Origin: Fimbriimonadaceae bacterium
GTDB taxonomy: Bacteria; Armatimonadota; Fimbriimonadia; Fimbriimonadales; Fimbriimonadaceae
Assembly (NCBI GenBank): GCA_019638835.1
Contig: JAHBTC010000020.1
Coordinates: 1-33,621, forward strand
DNA: 33,621 nucleotides
Direction of reading: 5' to 3'
Shown here: positions 1 to 8,152 of the stretch, piece after piece
Layout of the letters: every line of letters begins with the position of its first letter
Numbering within the stretch: position 1 is the stretch's first letter
Position numbers and translations under genes: made by a program
Notes under the pieces: model-generated
Database searches by the model: none
What the model saw: only the letters and a program-made list of their open reading frames with translations
What the model was told of the DNA's origin: nothing

Positions 1-248
1 ACAATACAGGTGGGGCCGATCTCTATGAAGATGGCAAGGAGGGGTTCATTGTGCCGATTCGCGATGCCGATGCGCTCCGAAACCGCCTCCAGCAACTGTC
101 TGAAGATCACGATCTACGCAATCGTATGGTGAACGCAGGTCTGGAGAGAGTGAAAGCGATGGCAGGTTGGGACCAATACGGAGATCGAGTCTGCGCAGAG
201 ATTTCGGCTCTGGTGGCGCAAGGTAAATTTACGGAAGGGACATCTTGA
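1..248 (+). CDS. Glycosyltransferase family 4, C-terminal end (5' partial)
   Basis: The reading frame enters the window open at base 3 and ends at TGA 246-248, so only the last 81 residues are seen. The start lies outside the window. The fragment reads as the end of a GT-B fold glycosyltransferase: the segment GGADLYEDGKEGFIVPIRD resembles the usual 'G.....G..G.LVP..D' nucleotide-sugar binding end of GT4 enzymes. A DADALRNRLQQL-type helix follows, as is common after that motif. The next gene starts inside its stop codon, so the two are probably co-transcribed and translationally coupled. Family membership is inferred from this short stretch only, and the donor and acceptor sugars cannot be told. 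Context suggests assembly of the exopolysaccharide repeat unit on the cytoplasmic side of the inner membrane. Confidence 0.75.
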   Translation, partial: NTGGADLYEDGKEGFIVPIRDADALRNRLQQLSEDHDLRNRMVNAGLERVKAMAGWDQYGDRVCAEISALVAQGKFTEGTS

Positions 249-1813
249 CAACGATTTCGCGAATTGAATCAGCCGAAGCCGCTCCGAAGAGTTTCGGTGT
301 GCTCTACTGGATGATCGTCTCAATGGTGGCGTTCCTCTTGTTCGGTATCCAGATCGCGATGGGAACGCAGCTTGAGTATGCGGCCCTGGTCTTGTCCTTT
401 ACTCTTCTTGCCGCTGGTACTTTTCGGGCGGCAGGCGGATTCAAATCATTCATTGGATTTATCACTTTCTTCCTCGCGATGCAGCACATCATCTTCTCCC
501 AATGGGTGAAGGTGTTTTTCCTTCAGCGTCCAGACGTAATCATGTACGTCCCCGTTTCTACGATGACTATGTACAACGTAGGGATGCTTGGCTTGCTGAT
601 TGGCGTCTACATACTCAAGTTCCTAAAGATTGGATCCTGGGGAAGAATCCTTCCCACGCCCGACGACCCGGAGAAGTTACTGCTGATCGCCGTAGCACTC
701 GTGTTACTGTCCGTCATTCGCGGCTATATCGTCAGTCGCTACGGAATTGTTGAACAGGGCGGTCTCTATATCGGTGGATTCGTCGGGTTTTGGCGTAACC
801 TTCAGTTCGTCCAGTTCATGTCCGTCGCGGCGGCGACCGCATATGCGATCATAAAATCCGATGGAAAAAAGTGTTTTAACTTCCTCAACCTAACGGCGCT
901 TGCGGTCGCGTTCGGTGTCGGAATTATCTACGGGGTCAGAAATGACATCGTATTCGCCTCGCTCACTTTTGTCACGACATGTCTGGCCTACGGATTCCGA
1001 TTCGGCGTTCGGCATTACGTGTTTCTCGGACTGCTAGTCTTCCTCTTCCTTCGCGTCATTTCGCCGTATGCGTTGTATGCCCGATCCGAAGGAAATGTCC
1101 GCGTTGGAAGCGCGGAAGAACGAGTGACCTCCGCAATCAGCGCCATCGGCGAAGTCATTCTTGAACCGAACCGTTATCGCAAGGTTGACGAGTCGATCGA
1201 AACCGGTGCCTTGCCACAAGAGAAGTTGATGACCAAGTATTACGGCATCAACAATAACATTCTTGAGCGTTTTGCGGTCGTGTGCTGGAGCAGTTCAGTT
1301 GTATACAACACTAACCTAAAGGGAACGACCGGTGACTCACGAATCGTGCATGGGTTCCAAATGATCTTGCCCCGTGCGATTGCCCCTGACAAGCCGGCCA
1401 TTGGAACCGCGAATTTGCTCGCGCAACAAGGCATCGGGTTGGTCAACTCCACCGACGATTTCACGCAGATTGTCCTTGGGTTCATGGTCGACGCGTACAA
1501 TTCATTCGGCATTTATTGTACATTCCTAACCTCAATCCTCGTCATGATCTTTATTGGTTGCGTGATGGCGCTTACCTTTGGCGTGGATGTCCGAAAGAAC
1601 TTCCTGGTTTGCGGAGTATTTTGGATGTTCGGCGAATCATTCAGTGAGGGAACGATCGCCCAGATCATCGTAACCTGGACGTTTGAGACGGTTCCGGCGG
1701 TAGTCATCATGCTGTTCCTCATCCTGACGGCCAATGCATTTACCCGCCGAAGTCGGGTTGCGACTCACGTGTACGAGCACGATCGCGGCGCGGTCCGCGA
1801 GATTGGCGCCTGA
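245..1813 (+). CDS. Wzy-like polysaccharide repeat-unit polymerase, multi-pass membrane protein
   Basis: This 522-residue integral membrane protein has roughly ten or more hydrophobic segments (for example residues 17-40, 45-60, 69-92, 109-126, 143-160, 211-280 in several spans, and 420-500). One long hydrophilic loop lies at about residues 281-415. Many helices plus one large late periplasmic loop is typical of O-antigen or exopolysaccharide polymerases (Wzy/EpsG-like). These join lipid-linked repeat units on the outer face of the inner membrane. Sequence in this family is poorly conserved, so the call rests on topology and on the flanking glycosyltransferases and chain-length protein. The start is TTG 245, overlapping the previous stop as TTGA. 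A ligase of the WaaL type is the main alternative. No flippase gene is seen nearby, although the distant MATE-fold gene at 27186 has the same general fold class. Confidence 0.7.
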   Translation: MTTISRIESAEAAPKSFGVLYWMIVSMVAFLLFGIQIAMGTQLEYAALVLSFTLLAAGTFRAAGGFKSFIGFITFFLAMQHIIFSQWVKVFFLQRPDVIMYVPVSTMTMYNVGMLGLLIGVYILKFLKIGSWGRILPTPDDPEKLLLIAVALVLLSVIRGYIVSRYGIVEQGGLYIGGFVGFWRNLQFVQFMSVAAATAYAIIKSDGKKCFNFLNLTALAVAFGVGIIYGVRNDIVFASLTFVTTCLAYGFRFGVRHYVFLGLLVFLFLRVISPYALYARSEGNVRVGSAEERVTSAISAIGEVILEPNRYRKVDESIETGALPQEKLMTKYYGINNNILERFAVVCWSSSVVYNTNLKGTTGDSRIVHGFQMILPRAIAPDKPAIGTANLLAQQGIGLVNSTDDFTQIVLGFMVDAYNSFGIYCTFLTSILVMIFIGCVMALTFGVDVRKNFLVCGVFWMFGESFSEGTIAQIIVTWTFETVPAVVIMLFLILTANAFTRRSRVATHVYEHDRGAVREIGA

Positions 1814-1817
1814 TCGG

Positions 1818-2975
1818 ATGCGAATCCTACACGTAATCCGCTCGGTAAATCCGAAGGATGGTGGCCCGATTGAAGGTCTACTACAGCGTGGCGAAGCTCT
1901 CAAAGAGATGGGAATTGTTCCGGAGATTCTCTCGGCGGATGATCCATCGGCAGACTACGTCCGAAACTGCTCACTGAAAGTGCATGCCGTCGGGCCCGCC
2001 CCGGGAATCTATGGAAGATGCCCAGCGATGACTGAATGGTTGCGAAAGAGGCGCCTTGATTTCGATCTCGTAACGGCTCACGGCATTTGGCAGTTTCCGC
2101 CCGTCGCAGTCCGCAATGCTCTGAAAGGAACGTCAACGCCCTACTTCGTTTTTGTCCACGGCATGCTTGATCCATGGTTTGACTTGGACAAGGCCAAGCG
2201 ACTAAAGAAGCAAGTGTACTGGCTGACCAACCTCGGCGCGGTCATGCGCGATGCTCGGTTTGTGATGTTTACGACGGAGGAAGAGCGACGGTTGGCTCAC
2301 AACCGTTTCCTGCCTTATAAAGTAACGGAACGGGTTGTCGCGTACGGAACGAACGGTCTCACGATAGATGCTGAGGTTGCTCGGGAGCACTTCGAATCCG
2401 CATTTCCTCAACTCGCTGGGAAGCGATTCCTTCTATTCCTCAGTCGGATTCATCAAAAAAAGGGTTGCGACCTCTTAGTCCAGGCTTTTGCTCAGGTGTA
2501 CGGTTCCGATCGGGAAATGCATTTGGCTCTGGCAGGCCCCGATCAAGTCGGGTGGCAAGCCGATCTTGAGGCGATAGTGAAGCAAGCGGGAGTCGCGGAC
2601 CGCGTGCATTTTCTCGGCATGGTTGGCGGGGAGAAGAAGTGGGGGGCCTTCGCTTCGGCAGATGCATTCGTTCTTCCTAGTCACCAGGAGAACTTTGGAA
2701 TCGTCGTGGCCGAGGCGCTTTCGGCAAAGTGTCCGGTTTTGATCAGCAACAAAGTGAACATCTGGCGAGAGGTGCTTGACGGTGGAGGCGGACTCGTCGC
2801 TCCGGATGATCTCGCCGGAACAATCAACTTGCTGACTCGATGGAAGTCAATATCGGATTCTGAGAAAGACTCAATGCGGGAAGCCGCCCGCGCGACCTTC
2901 GAAAAGAACTTCTCCGCGATGCAGTCGGCGGTCAGTTTGATGGAAGCCGCCAAAATCGCCATGGCGACAAAGTAA
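1818..2975 (+). CDS. Glycosyltransferase family 4
   Basis: This 385-residue protein has a GT-B fold. The N-terminal acceptor domain begins MRILHVIRSVNPKDGGP, with the nucleotide-loop GG. The C-terminal donor domain contains FLSRIHQKKGCDLLVQAF, then the EX7E retaining-glycosyltransferase motif at E291-E299 (ENFGIVVAE). ATG 1818 is chosen because it lies 4 nt after the upstream stop and begins exactly at the first beta strand. An open frame back to 1734 would add 28 unlikely residues inside the upstream gene. The protein should transfer a sugar from an activated nucleotide donor to a lipid-linked EPS intermediate in the cytoplasm. The specific sugar is unknown; GDP-mannose is plausible because manC, gmd and fcl are in the window. 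A strong terminator follows directly. Confidence 0.9.
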   Translation: MRILHVIRSVNPKDGGPIEGLLQRGEALKEMGIVPEILSADDPSADYVRNCSLKVHAVGPAPGIYGRCPAMTEWLRKRRLDFDLVTAHGIWQFPPVAVRNALKGTSTPYFVFVHGMLDPWFDLDKAKRLKKQVYWLTNLGAVMRDARFVMFTTEEERRLAHNRFLPYKVTERVVAYGTNGLTIDAEVAREHFESAFPQLAGKRFLLFLSRIHQKKGCDLLVQAFAQVYGSDREMHLALAGPDQVGWQADLEAIVKQAGVADRVHFLGMVGGEKKWGAFASADAFVLPSHQENFGIVVAEALSAKCPVLISNKVNIWREVLDGGGGLVAPDDLAGTINLLTRWKSISDSEKDSMREAARATFEKNFSAMQSAVSLMEAAKIAMATK

Positions 2976-2977
2976 AA

Positions 2978-3003
2978 CCCCCGTTTCTGAACTGAAACGG
3001 GGG
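2978..3003. terminator. Bidirectional hairpin terminator between convergent genes
   Basis: This is a perfect 10-bp inverted repeat (2978-2987 with 2994-3003, CCCCCGTTTC/GAAACGGGGG) with a 6-nt loop. It starts 3 nt after the stop of the GT4 gene. The AAAA run at 2974-2977 gives a U-run for transcripts from the minus strand, so it can end the beta-helix gene coming from the right. The TTT inside the right arm is on the other strand, and termination of the plus-strand transcript is less canonical. Confidence 0.85.
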
Positions 3004-3021
3004 TGATGGCGAACCGAATTC

Positions 3022-5232
3022 TTAGGGACGCCAGACTTGGAACGATTGGTAGATTTGACTACCAACATCTCCCAGATCCGGACCGGGGCTACCGGGGAAT
3101 CCGCTGCCAAGGCCGAGGTTCCCCAACGGTGCACCTGGCTTCAACCGGAAGTCGTTGGCTCCCGGATTCACGAACTGAGACTCGTCGGTTGTCTCGACGT
3201 TTAGGTCCATTGTGTTGCGTTCCGGCATAGTTGAAAGGTTGTTCCAGATCTGGAAGTGTTTGGTTCCCCAGTTGCTGGCTACCTCGGAAACGGGACGCGG
3301 ACTCAAGACAATGTTTCGTGCAAGGTCGTTGCCCATCGGCAGACGTCGGGCCTGTGGGTCTGTGTTCGTCAAGAGGGCGAAGAGATCCGGGAACCGAGTC
3401 TGCCACGCGGTGTTCATCCACGTAACACTGTTTGCTTCATTCATCAATGTGTTGTGGAATCCCTCGTTGCCGGTCAACACATCATTGATTTTGAAGCCCA
3501 CGTTGGTTCGATAGAACACGTTGTCCGTGACAACGTTATAGTTGCCACCCAAGACATCGACTCCAATCATGTTATTACGAAAGACGTTGTGTCGAATCGT
3601 GACGCCACTCGCGGCACCGTCAAGATAGACTCCGCTGTTCGGGAATTGGCTCGGGATGTTACGGCGCACATTCTCGATCACGTTGTTCTCAATGCGGGTA
3701 CCCCAATCCGTCCATGAATGGGCAAGGTAGATGGCACCGGCGTCGCTGGAATCAAGACACACGTCCTTGATGAGGTTGTTTTCCACGACTAGGTCATTCC
3801 CCTTCATCGTTACCGCCGAATGGTCATTTTCGCGAAGACTTGAGTTAGCCAAAGTCATCCCAACTCCTTTCATGAAGACCATCGGCTGGCCCATTCGACG
3901 AACTCGTGATGTTCGTCGGATGTCGCACGAATCAATGGTGAAGTTTGCCGGTACCAGGAGGTTTCGATTTCCGCCTTCCATATGGACACCGGTTCCGCCC
4001 GTGTCCCGGATAGTTGAATTTGTGACGGACACATTGCTCCCTCCCAGAACCCGGACGCCTGCATTACCGACATTGAGCACGGTTATGTTGTGAAGCGTGA
4101 CGTTGCTTGAGTTCGTCACTTTCGCACCGTCATGGCGAGTGCGCTGCAGAACGAAGCCTTCAACCTTTACATTTGATGCGTCCTCAATGCCGATGATGGG
4201 TGCTTGCATAAGCGACATCGCGACTTGGCGGCGGTTCGCGGAATTCTTGACCCAAGCATAGAGGATTCGGCTCGTCCGGTCGATGTAGTATTCGCCGGGT
4301 TCATCCAACTCGTAAAGCGAGTTGACGATTTGAAAACGACCCTTCGCTTGTGGATTGTTGTCAGCATATGTGACTTCGGGGTGTCGCGTTGGGTGGTTGC
4401 GATACTCTCCCGTGAGTTCAAGCGACACCTCACCTGTTGTCGGATTGAGGTTCGCGACCTTTTCCATTACCTCGGCGAAGAACTTCGTCTTGTGCATGCC
4501 GACGAACCAAACATCGCTTGCCCCTGCCGGTGTCTTGATGCCTGGCAGGTTGGCGACGATCGCCGGATTGTTGAAGGTATTCCGGTCGCTGATTCTTTCC
4601 ATCTGCGCATATCCCGTGTTGGGATATCGAGCAAGGGTCATGCGCTGGTCGCCTTCGAAGACTTCCGGAGCAGTAGGTTGACGGTTCGCGATTTCGTCGT
4701 TCTCCGAGTTCCAATCCGAGAGTTGCCCTAAGTTAGGGAACACGGTTTCACTCAGCGGAGCGGCCCATACATATGGGCGTGCCTCACGACTGATCTTCGC
4801 CGCCGAGGGACCGAACACTCGGAACCATCGGGTCAGCGTTTGCGCGCCATCGAGGATCGCGGTACCGGCAATCTCCGCGCGAATCACGAGTGGCGCGTTA
4901 GCCGTACCGCTATCGGCCGTCGTGAGCGAAATGCCGTTCTCACGAAGGTTATAGATTCCGGGTCGGACAACAATCTCCGCGCCGTCCCCCGCCACTTGAT
5001 TACGGCTTCGGAGGTCACGAATCGCCAAAAGTGCGCTATTGACAGTTCTCTTTGGACCGTTTGGTGCGCTGATTACTGTACTGGTGCCCGTCCAAGAGTC
5101 GTTGCCATTTGTGGCCACGTAAATCGTGGTTTTTGCCGGAGCTAAGCCAATGCCCGCAATCGCCACCGTCATCGCTGCGACTGTTCGAACACCTTTTGCA
5201 GTCGTCATGAGTGAGGGAAACGAGTTCGCCAT
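3022..5232 (-). CDS. Secreted right-handed parallel beta-helix protein (pectate-lyase-like fold)
   Basis: From ATG 5232 this encodes 736 residues with an N-terminal signal peptide (hydrophobic TVAAMTVAIAGIGLAP, then small residues). The mature part opens IYVATNGNDSWTG, a usual start for secreted beta-helix proteins. It then has a long run of short repeats of the type 'G..V...N....N.I......GV...G...V.N..I' (about residues 360-620), which is the parallel beta-helix pattern. Such proteins are mostly polysaccharide lyases, hydrolases or C5-epimerases. No catalytic residues are assigned here. The gene sits inside the EPS locus on the opposite strand, so it may trim or modify the exported polymer. 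An upstream ATG at 5304 is in frame and has a TANNNT box 11 nt before it, but it would add 24 charged, proline-rich residues before the signal peptide. ATG 5232 has an AGGG about 12 nt upstream. Confidence 0.85.
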   Translation of the reverse strand: MANSFPSLMTTAKGVRTVAAMTVAIAGIGLAPAKTTIYVATNGNDSWTGTSTVISAPNGPKRTVNSALLAIRDLRSRNQVAGDGAEIVVRPGIYNLRENGISLTTADSGTANAPLVIRAEIAGTAILDGAQTLTRWFRVFGPSAAKISREARPYVWAAPLSETVFPNLGQLSDWNSENDEIANRQPTAPEVFEGDQRMTLARYPNTGYAQMERISDRNTFNNPAIVANLPGIKTPAGASDVWFVGMHKTKFFAEVMEKVANLNPTTGEVSLELTGEYRNHPTRHPEVTYADNNPQAKGRFQIVNSLYELDEPGEYYIDRTSRILYAWVKNSANRRQVAMSLMQAPIIGIEDASNVKVEGFVLQRTRHDGAKVTNSSNVTLHNITVLNVGNAGVRVLGGSNVSVTNSTIRDTGGTGVHMEGGNRNLLVPANFTIDSCDIRRTSRVRRMGQPMVFMKGVGMTLANSSLRENDHSAVTMKGNDLVVENNLIKDVCLDSSDAGAIYLAHSWTDWGTRIENNVIENVRRNIPSQFPNSGVYLDGAASGVTIRHNVFRNNMIGVDVLGGNYNVVTDNVFYRTNVGFKINDVLTGNEGFHNTLMNEANSVTWMNTAWQTRFPDLFALLTNTDPQARRLPMGNDLARNIVLSPRPVSEVASNWGTKHFQIWNNLSTMPERNTMDLNVETTDESQFVNPGANDFRLKPGAPLGNLGLGSGFPGSPGPDLGDVGSQIYQSFQVWRP

Positions 5233-5364
5233 GCGTGTGTCGTTCCCTAGATTCAGACGCCTCGGACACGGATCAAATACGGGTCTCGCCGGAACACAGG
5301 TCATTTACGGGTAGCAATCTATGTGGGCATATTGGACAAACCGGGTGCGCGTGGGGTGGATTTT

Positions 5365-5481
5365 GGGTTCAAATCAGTGAAGACCCTGGTAGACTTCACC
5401 GACAATAAAGGCAGGAAATGGGCCCGGCCCGTTTCTTGCTGAGTCAGTCCGGGGTTCAAATCCGTCTGACGGAAGTAGGAT
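5365..5481 (+). promoter_or_regulatory. Complex control region of the wzc-like gene: repeated box, palindromes and TANNNT boxes
   Basis: The 11-mer GGGTTCAAATC occurs twice, at 5365-5375 and 5452-5462. Each copy is followed by a TANNNT hexamer 24-25 nt after its first base (TAGACT 5390-5395 and TAGGAT 5476-5481), so the boxes sit near the -35 position of two possible tandem promoters. Two odd-centred perfect palindromes are also present: GGGCCCGGCCC (5420-5430) and TCCGTCTGACGGA (5461-5473). The second abuts the downstream box and could be an operator. The downstream TAGGAT ends 10 nt before the ATG at 5492. The repeats and palindromes are seen directly; promoter and operator roles are inferred. 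Confidence 0.5.
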
Positions 5482-5491
5482 TGCGCAGAGC

Positions 5492-7558
5492 ATGAGGAAG
5501 GATCGACCGTTTACCGCGAGTCTCAGTGACCTGACTTTTCAGGATCTCATTGGAATAGCCAAGCGCCAGAAATGGTGGATCTTGGGGGCCCTACTGCTAT
5601 TTATCGGGTTGGCTTCCTTGTTTAGCATTCTGCAAAAGCCGGGATATCAATCCTTCGCCCAGTTGCGACTGGAGGGCGATACGCAATCCAGTGTTCGTCG
5701 CAACGATGGCACTGGCCTGTCGGTGATCACTGACCCAGTCAACAATATGGACGTATTGACGCAGATTCAGATGCTGCAGTCGTCCAACGTCTTCTTCAAG
5801 GCACTCCAAGCTGTCAATATCCCGATCCCCCAAACCGCAAAGGACATCGAAAACCTTCCCGAAGTCCGGGTCAATCAGATCGGTACGACGCAAATCATTC
5901 AGCTTGCCGTTATTGCTGAGGATCCTGATACGGCTCGCGCTCTGACCACGGCTTTGGTCAATTCGTATAAGACACAGCGTGAGGCGGATCAACGTGAGCG
6001 GATTACTCGCTCGTTGGCGTTCGTCGCGGCCCGACTGAGAGACGAAAACGAGGCCATGACCAAGTTGCAGAACGACCTCGCTTCCTATCGTCAGCAGAAT
6101 CGGATCGTTGACATCCAAACGGAAACTTCTTCGCGACTGCAACAGAAGCAGATTGCTGACAATCAGTTGGCGGAAGCGCAAAACGAAGCGGTTGCCGCCG
6201 AGCAGGCCTACAACTCGATGGTTGCAACCTACAATGCAACTCCTCAAGTCCGCACGATTGTTACGAATCAACCGAACCGCGAGCAACTTGAAAGTGAGAA
6301 GACAAAACTCGCTGAGTTGAAGAACATTCGCGAACGAAGTCTCGCTGTCTATCTACCTGAGGCTCCGCAGATTCGGCAACTGGATGCGCAAATCGCTGAG
6401 CAACAACGGCGCATTGACAGTCTTGAACAAGCTTTTGAAACTACGGTCACGACCTACAATACGCAGCGCGACGTTTATGCGCAAGACGTAATGCGGGCGC
6501 AAGCCAACATGACAGGTGCTCGAGCGAGGGTGCAGCGTGCCCAAGCGAACGTAGCCCAACGCGCCCAAGAACTCAACGCATTGGCTCCGCTGATTGCTTC
6601 GCTAACTTCGCTTGGAAGGCAGATGGAAGATCGCCAACAGAGTATCGTCCGACTGACTGCGACCCGAGACGAACTTCAGCTTCGTAACAACGAGTTGAAG
6701 ACCCTCGTGGACGAGATCACGCCCGCCCAGCCTTCCCGCAAGATTCGTCCCAATTGGGGCATCAACTTGGCACTTGGCTCAGTCCTCGGACTCCTTGCCG
6801 GTTTACTCCTTGCGATCACTTTGGACATTGCGAAGGACAAGGTCAACACGGCAGAGCAAGCGACTTTCGTCACGGAGAAGGACATCTTGGCTCGCATTCC
6901 GATGCGGTCGCGCAACGCTCATCCGCTGATCAGCGACCCAACGAGGGCCCGCGCGTTCGAGGCTTATCGGCTTCTTCGATCTTCGGCTCTCCTAGCGACG
7001 GCGGATGAACACGTCGGCTCGTTCCTCGTGACGAGTTCGAAGTCAGGAGAAGGCAAATCGGTGGTGGCGAGTAACTTCGCGGTTGCACTTGCCTTGGAAG
7101 GCAAGCGAGTCATCCTCGTAGATAGCAACCTGCGTACTCCGATCCTTCATAAGATTTTTGGTCTGAAGGACGAGAAGGGTCTCACTCATGCCATTGAGGA
7201 TCCGACCCTGCTCGATGAGATTTTGCAAGACACGCAGTTCGACAGCCTAAAGGTCATCACTGCAGGCGAACGAGTGGCAAATCCAACCGAACTCCTCGGT
7301 GGCCCGCAAATGGCGAAACTCGCGGAAGTGCTCAAGAGCAAGGCGGACTTCTTGGTGTTCGATTCTCCGGCAGCCTTCAACTATGCGGACGCTCAGTCAT
7401 TGGTCGGAAGCGTTCCCACGGTGTTGTTCGTCACCGACCTTGGTACTCCGAACAAATCCGAACTTCGCGAGTCGGTTGCCATGTTGGACTACGCTCATGC
7501 AAACGTTCTTGGCCTCGTCATCAACAAGGATCGATCGGCCGCCAGCCGACTGGCGTAA
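5492..7558 (+). CDS. Polysaccharide co-polymerase with BY-kinase domain (Wzz/Wzc-type)
   Basis: This 688-residue inner-membrane protein has the Wzc/CapAB layout. The first membrane helix is at about residues 30-50 and is followed by a Wzz periplasmic domain. A long, Gln/Ala-rich coiled coil spans about 160-395. The second helix is at about 421-445, and a cytoplasmic BY-kinase P-loop domain runs to the end. Walker A is S516KSGEGKS523, Walker A' is VILVDSNLRTP and Walker B is FLVFDS. Proteins of this kind control chain length and export of exopolysaccharide through phosphorylation cycles. The chain stops right after the last core strand (NKDRSAASRLA) without the C-terminal tyrosine cluster that Wzc-type kinases autophosphorylate. 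Kinase activity or its target may therefore differ. ATG 5492 is preceded by the control region at 5365-5481, and a terminator follows at 7576. Confidence 0.92.
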   Translation: MRKDRPFTASLSDLTFQDLIGIAKRQKWWILGALLLFIGLASLFSILQKPGYQSFAQLRLEGDTQSSVRRNDGTGLSVITDPVNNMDVLTQIQMLQSSNVFFKALQAVNIPIPQTAKDIENLPEVRVNQIGTTQIIQLAVIAEDPDTARALTTALVNSYKTQREADQRERITRSLAFVAARLRDENEAMTKLQNDLASYRQQNRIVDIQTETSSRLQQKQIADNQLAEAQNEAVAAEQAYNSMVATYNATPQVRTIVTNQPNREQLESEKTKLAELKNIRERSLAVYLPEAPQIRQLDAQIAEQQRRIDSLEQAFETTVTTYNTQRDVYAQDVMRAQANMTGARARVQRAQANVAQRAQELNALAPLIASLTSLGRQMEDRQQSIVRLTATRDELQLRNNELKTLVDEITPAQPSRKIRPNWGINLALGSVLGLLAGLLLAITLDIAKDKVNTAEQATFVTEKDILARIPMRSRNAHPLISDPTRARAFEAYRLLRSSALLATADEHVGSFLVTSSKSGEGKSVVASNFAVALALEGKRVILVDSNLRTPILHKIFGLKDEKGLTHAIEDPTLLDEILQDTQFDSLKVITAGERVANPTELLGGPQMAKLAEVLKSKADFLVFDSPAAFNYADAQSLVGSVPTVLFVTDLGTPNKSELRESVAMLDYAHANVLGLVINKDRSAASRLA

Positions 7559-7575
7559 CGAGAAGTTGGCAAACG

Positions 7576-7610
7576 AAAGCGGCGTCACCCCCCAAGGGAG
7601 ACGCCGCTTT
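7576..7610 (+). terminator. Rho-independent terminator after the wzc-like gene
   Basis: A perfect 11-bp stem (7576-7586 AAAGCGGCGTC with 7600-7610 GACGCCGCTTT) encloses a 13-nt loop that itself has CCC/GGG pairing potential. It is followed by GTCATTTT. It lies 17 nt after the stop at 7558 and separates the wzc-like gene from the phosphatase gene, which argues that the latter needs its own promoter or depends on read-through. Confidence 0.9.
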
Positions 7611-7616
7611 GTCATT

Positions 7617-8141
7617 TTGAGAAGAGGTTGTCCAGGTATTGCGGGTCGAGCGAAGCCTCGTGGCCCCCAAAAGCCAGCCATCTTTTTTGACCGTGACGGG
7701 GTACTCAACGTTGACCACGGCTATGTCGCGAAGATGCGCGACTGGGAATGGACGCCGGAAGCGATTCGTGCGATCCGGTACATGAAGCGGAAAGGCTACC
7801 GAGTCATCGTGGTCACGAATCAGAGCGGGATTGGCAGGGAACTTTACACCGAAGAAGAACTTCTCGTGCTGTCAGAGTTTATGTTGCGCGAAGCGCCAAT
7901 CGACGCAATTTACTATTGCCCTCACCATCCCGACGAGAGGTGCCCTGCACGCAAGCCCGGCACATCTATGCTTGAAGCGGCGAAAGCAGACTGGGATTTG
8001 GACTTAACTAGATCGTTTTTGATTGGAGATCGAGACACAGACATCCAGGCCGCCGAGCGGTTCGGTATTCCAGGATTTTCCTATAGGGATGGCAGCCTCT
8101 ACCAGTTCTGCAAAGATGCGGTTAGAAGAGCCTCAACCTAG
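7617..8141 (+). CDS. gmhB: HAD-IIIA phosphatase, D-glycero-D-manno-heptose-1,7-bisphosphate 7-phosphatase-like (GmhB/HisB-N family)
   Basis: Motif I is D25RDGVLN (nucleophile D25, acid/base D27), followed by VVTNQSG, then RKP and finally IGDRDTDIQAAERFGI, all in HAD-IIIA order. The enzyme class removes the C7 phosphate of heptose bisphosphate to make ADP- or GDP-heptose precursors; related members act in histidine synthesis. The zinc loop reads C101-P-H103 ... C109-P-A111-RKP, so the last Cys of the usual C.H...C.C set is Ala. The start is uncertain. No ATG lies between the terminator and motif I; TTG 7617 gives 174 residues, the usual family length, but there is no clear Shine-Dalgarno. TTG 7566 would start inside the terminator region. 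An EPS or LPS heptose role is inferred from context. Confidence 0.8.
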   Translation: MRRGCPGIAGRAKPRGPQKPAIFFDRDGVLNVDHGYVAKMRDWEWTPEAIRAIRYMKRKGYRVIVVTNQSGIGRELYTEEELLVLSEFMLREAPIDAIYYCPHHPDERCPARKPGTSMLEAAKADWDLDLTRSFLIGDRDTDIQAAERFGIPGFSYRDGSLYQFCKDAVRRAST

Positions 8142-8152
8142 TGGCGCATAAA

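Noticed and set aside
4204-4731. 175-codon plus-strand frame within the beta-helix gene
   Set aside because: It is opposite a well-supported secreted beta-helix gene and has no recognisable domain or ribosome site.
5443-5475. tRNA-like T-arm (GGTTCAAATCC) that could mark a tRNA gene or an attachment site
   Set aside because: The flanking bases do not form a 5-bp T stem, and no acceptor, D or anticodon arms can be drawn around it. The second copy at 5365 does not fold either.
7299-7616. Long N-terminal extension of the GmhB-like frame
   Set aside because: It overlaps the wzc-like gene out of frame, crosses its terminator and has no family similarity.
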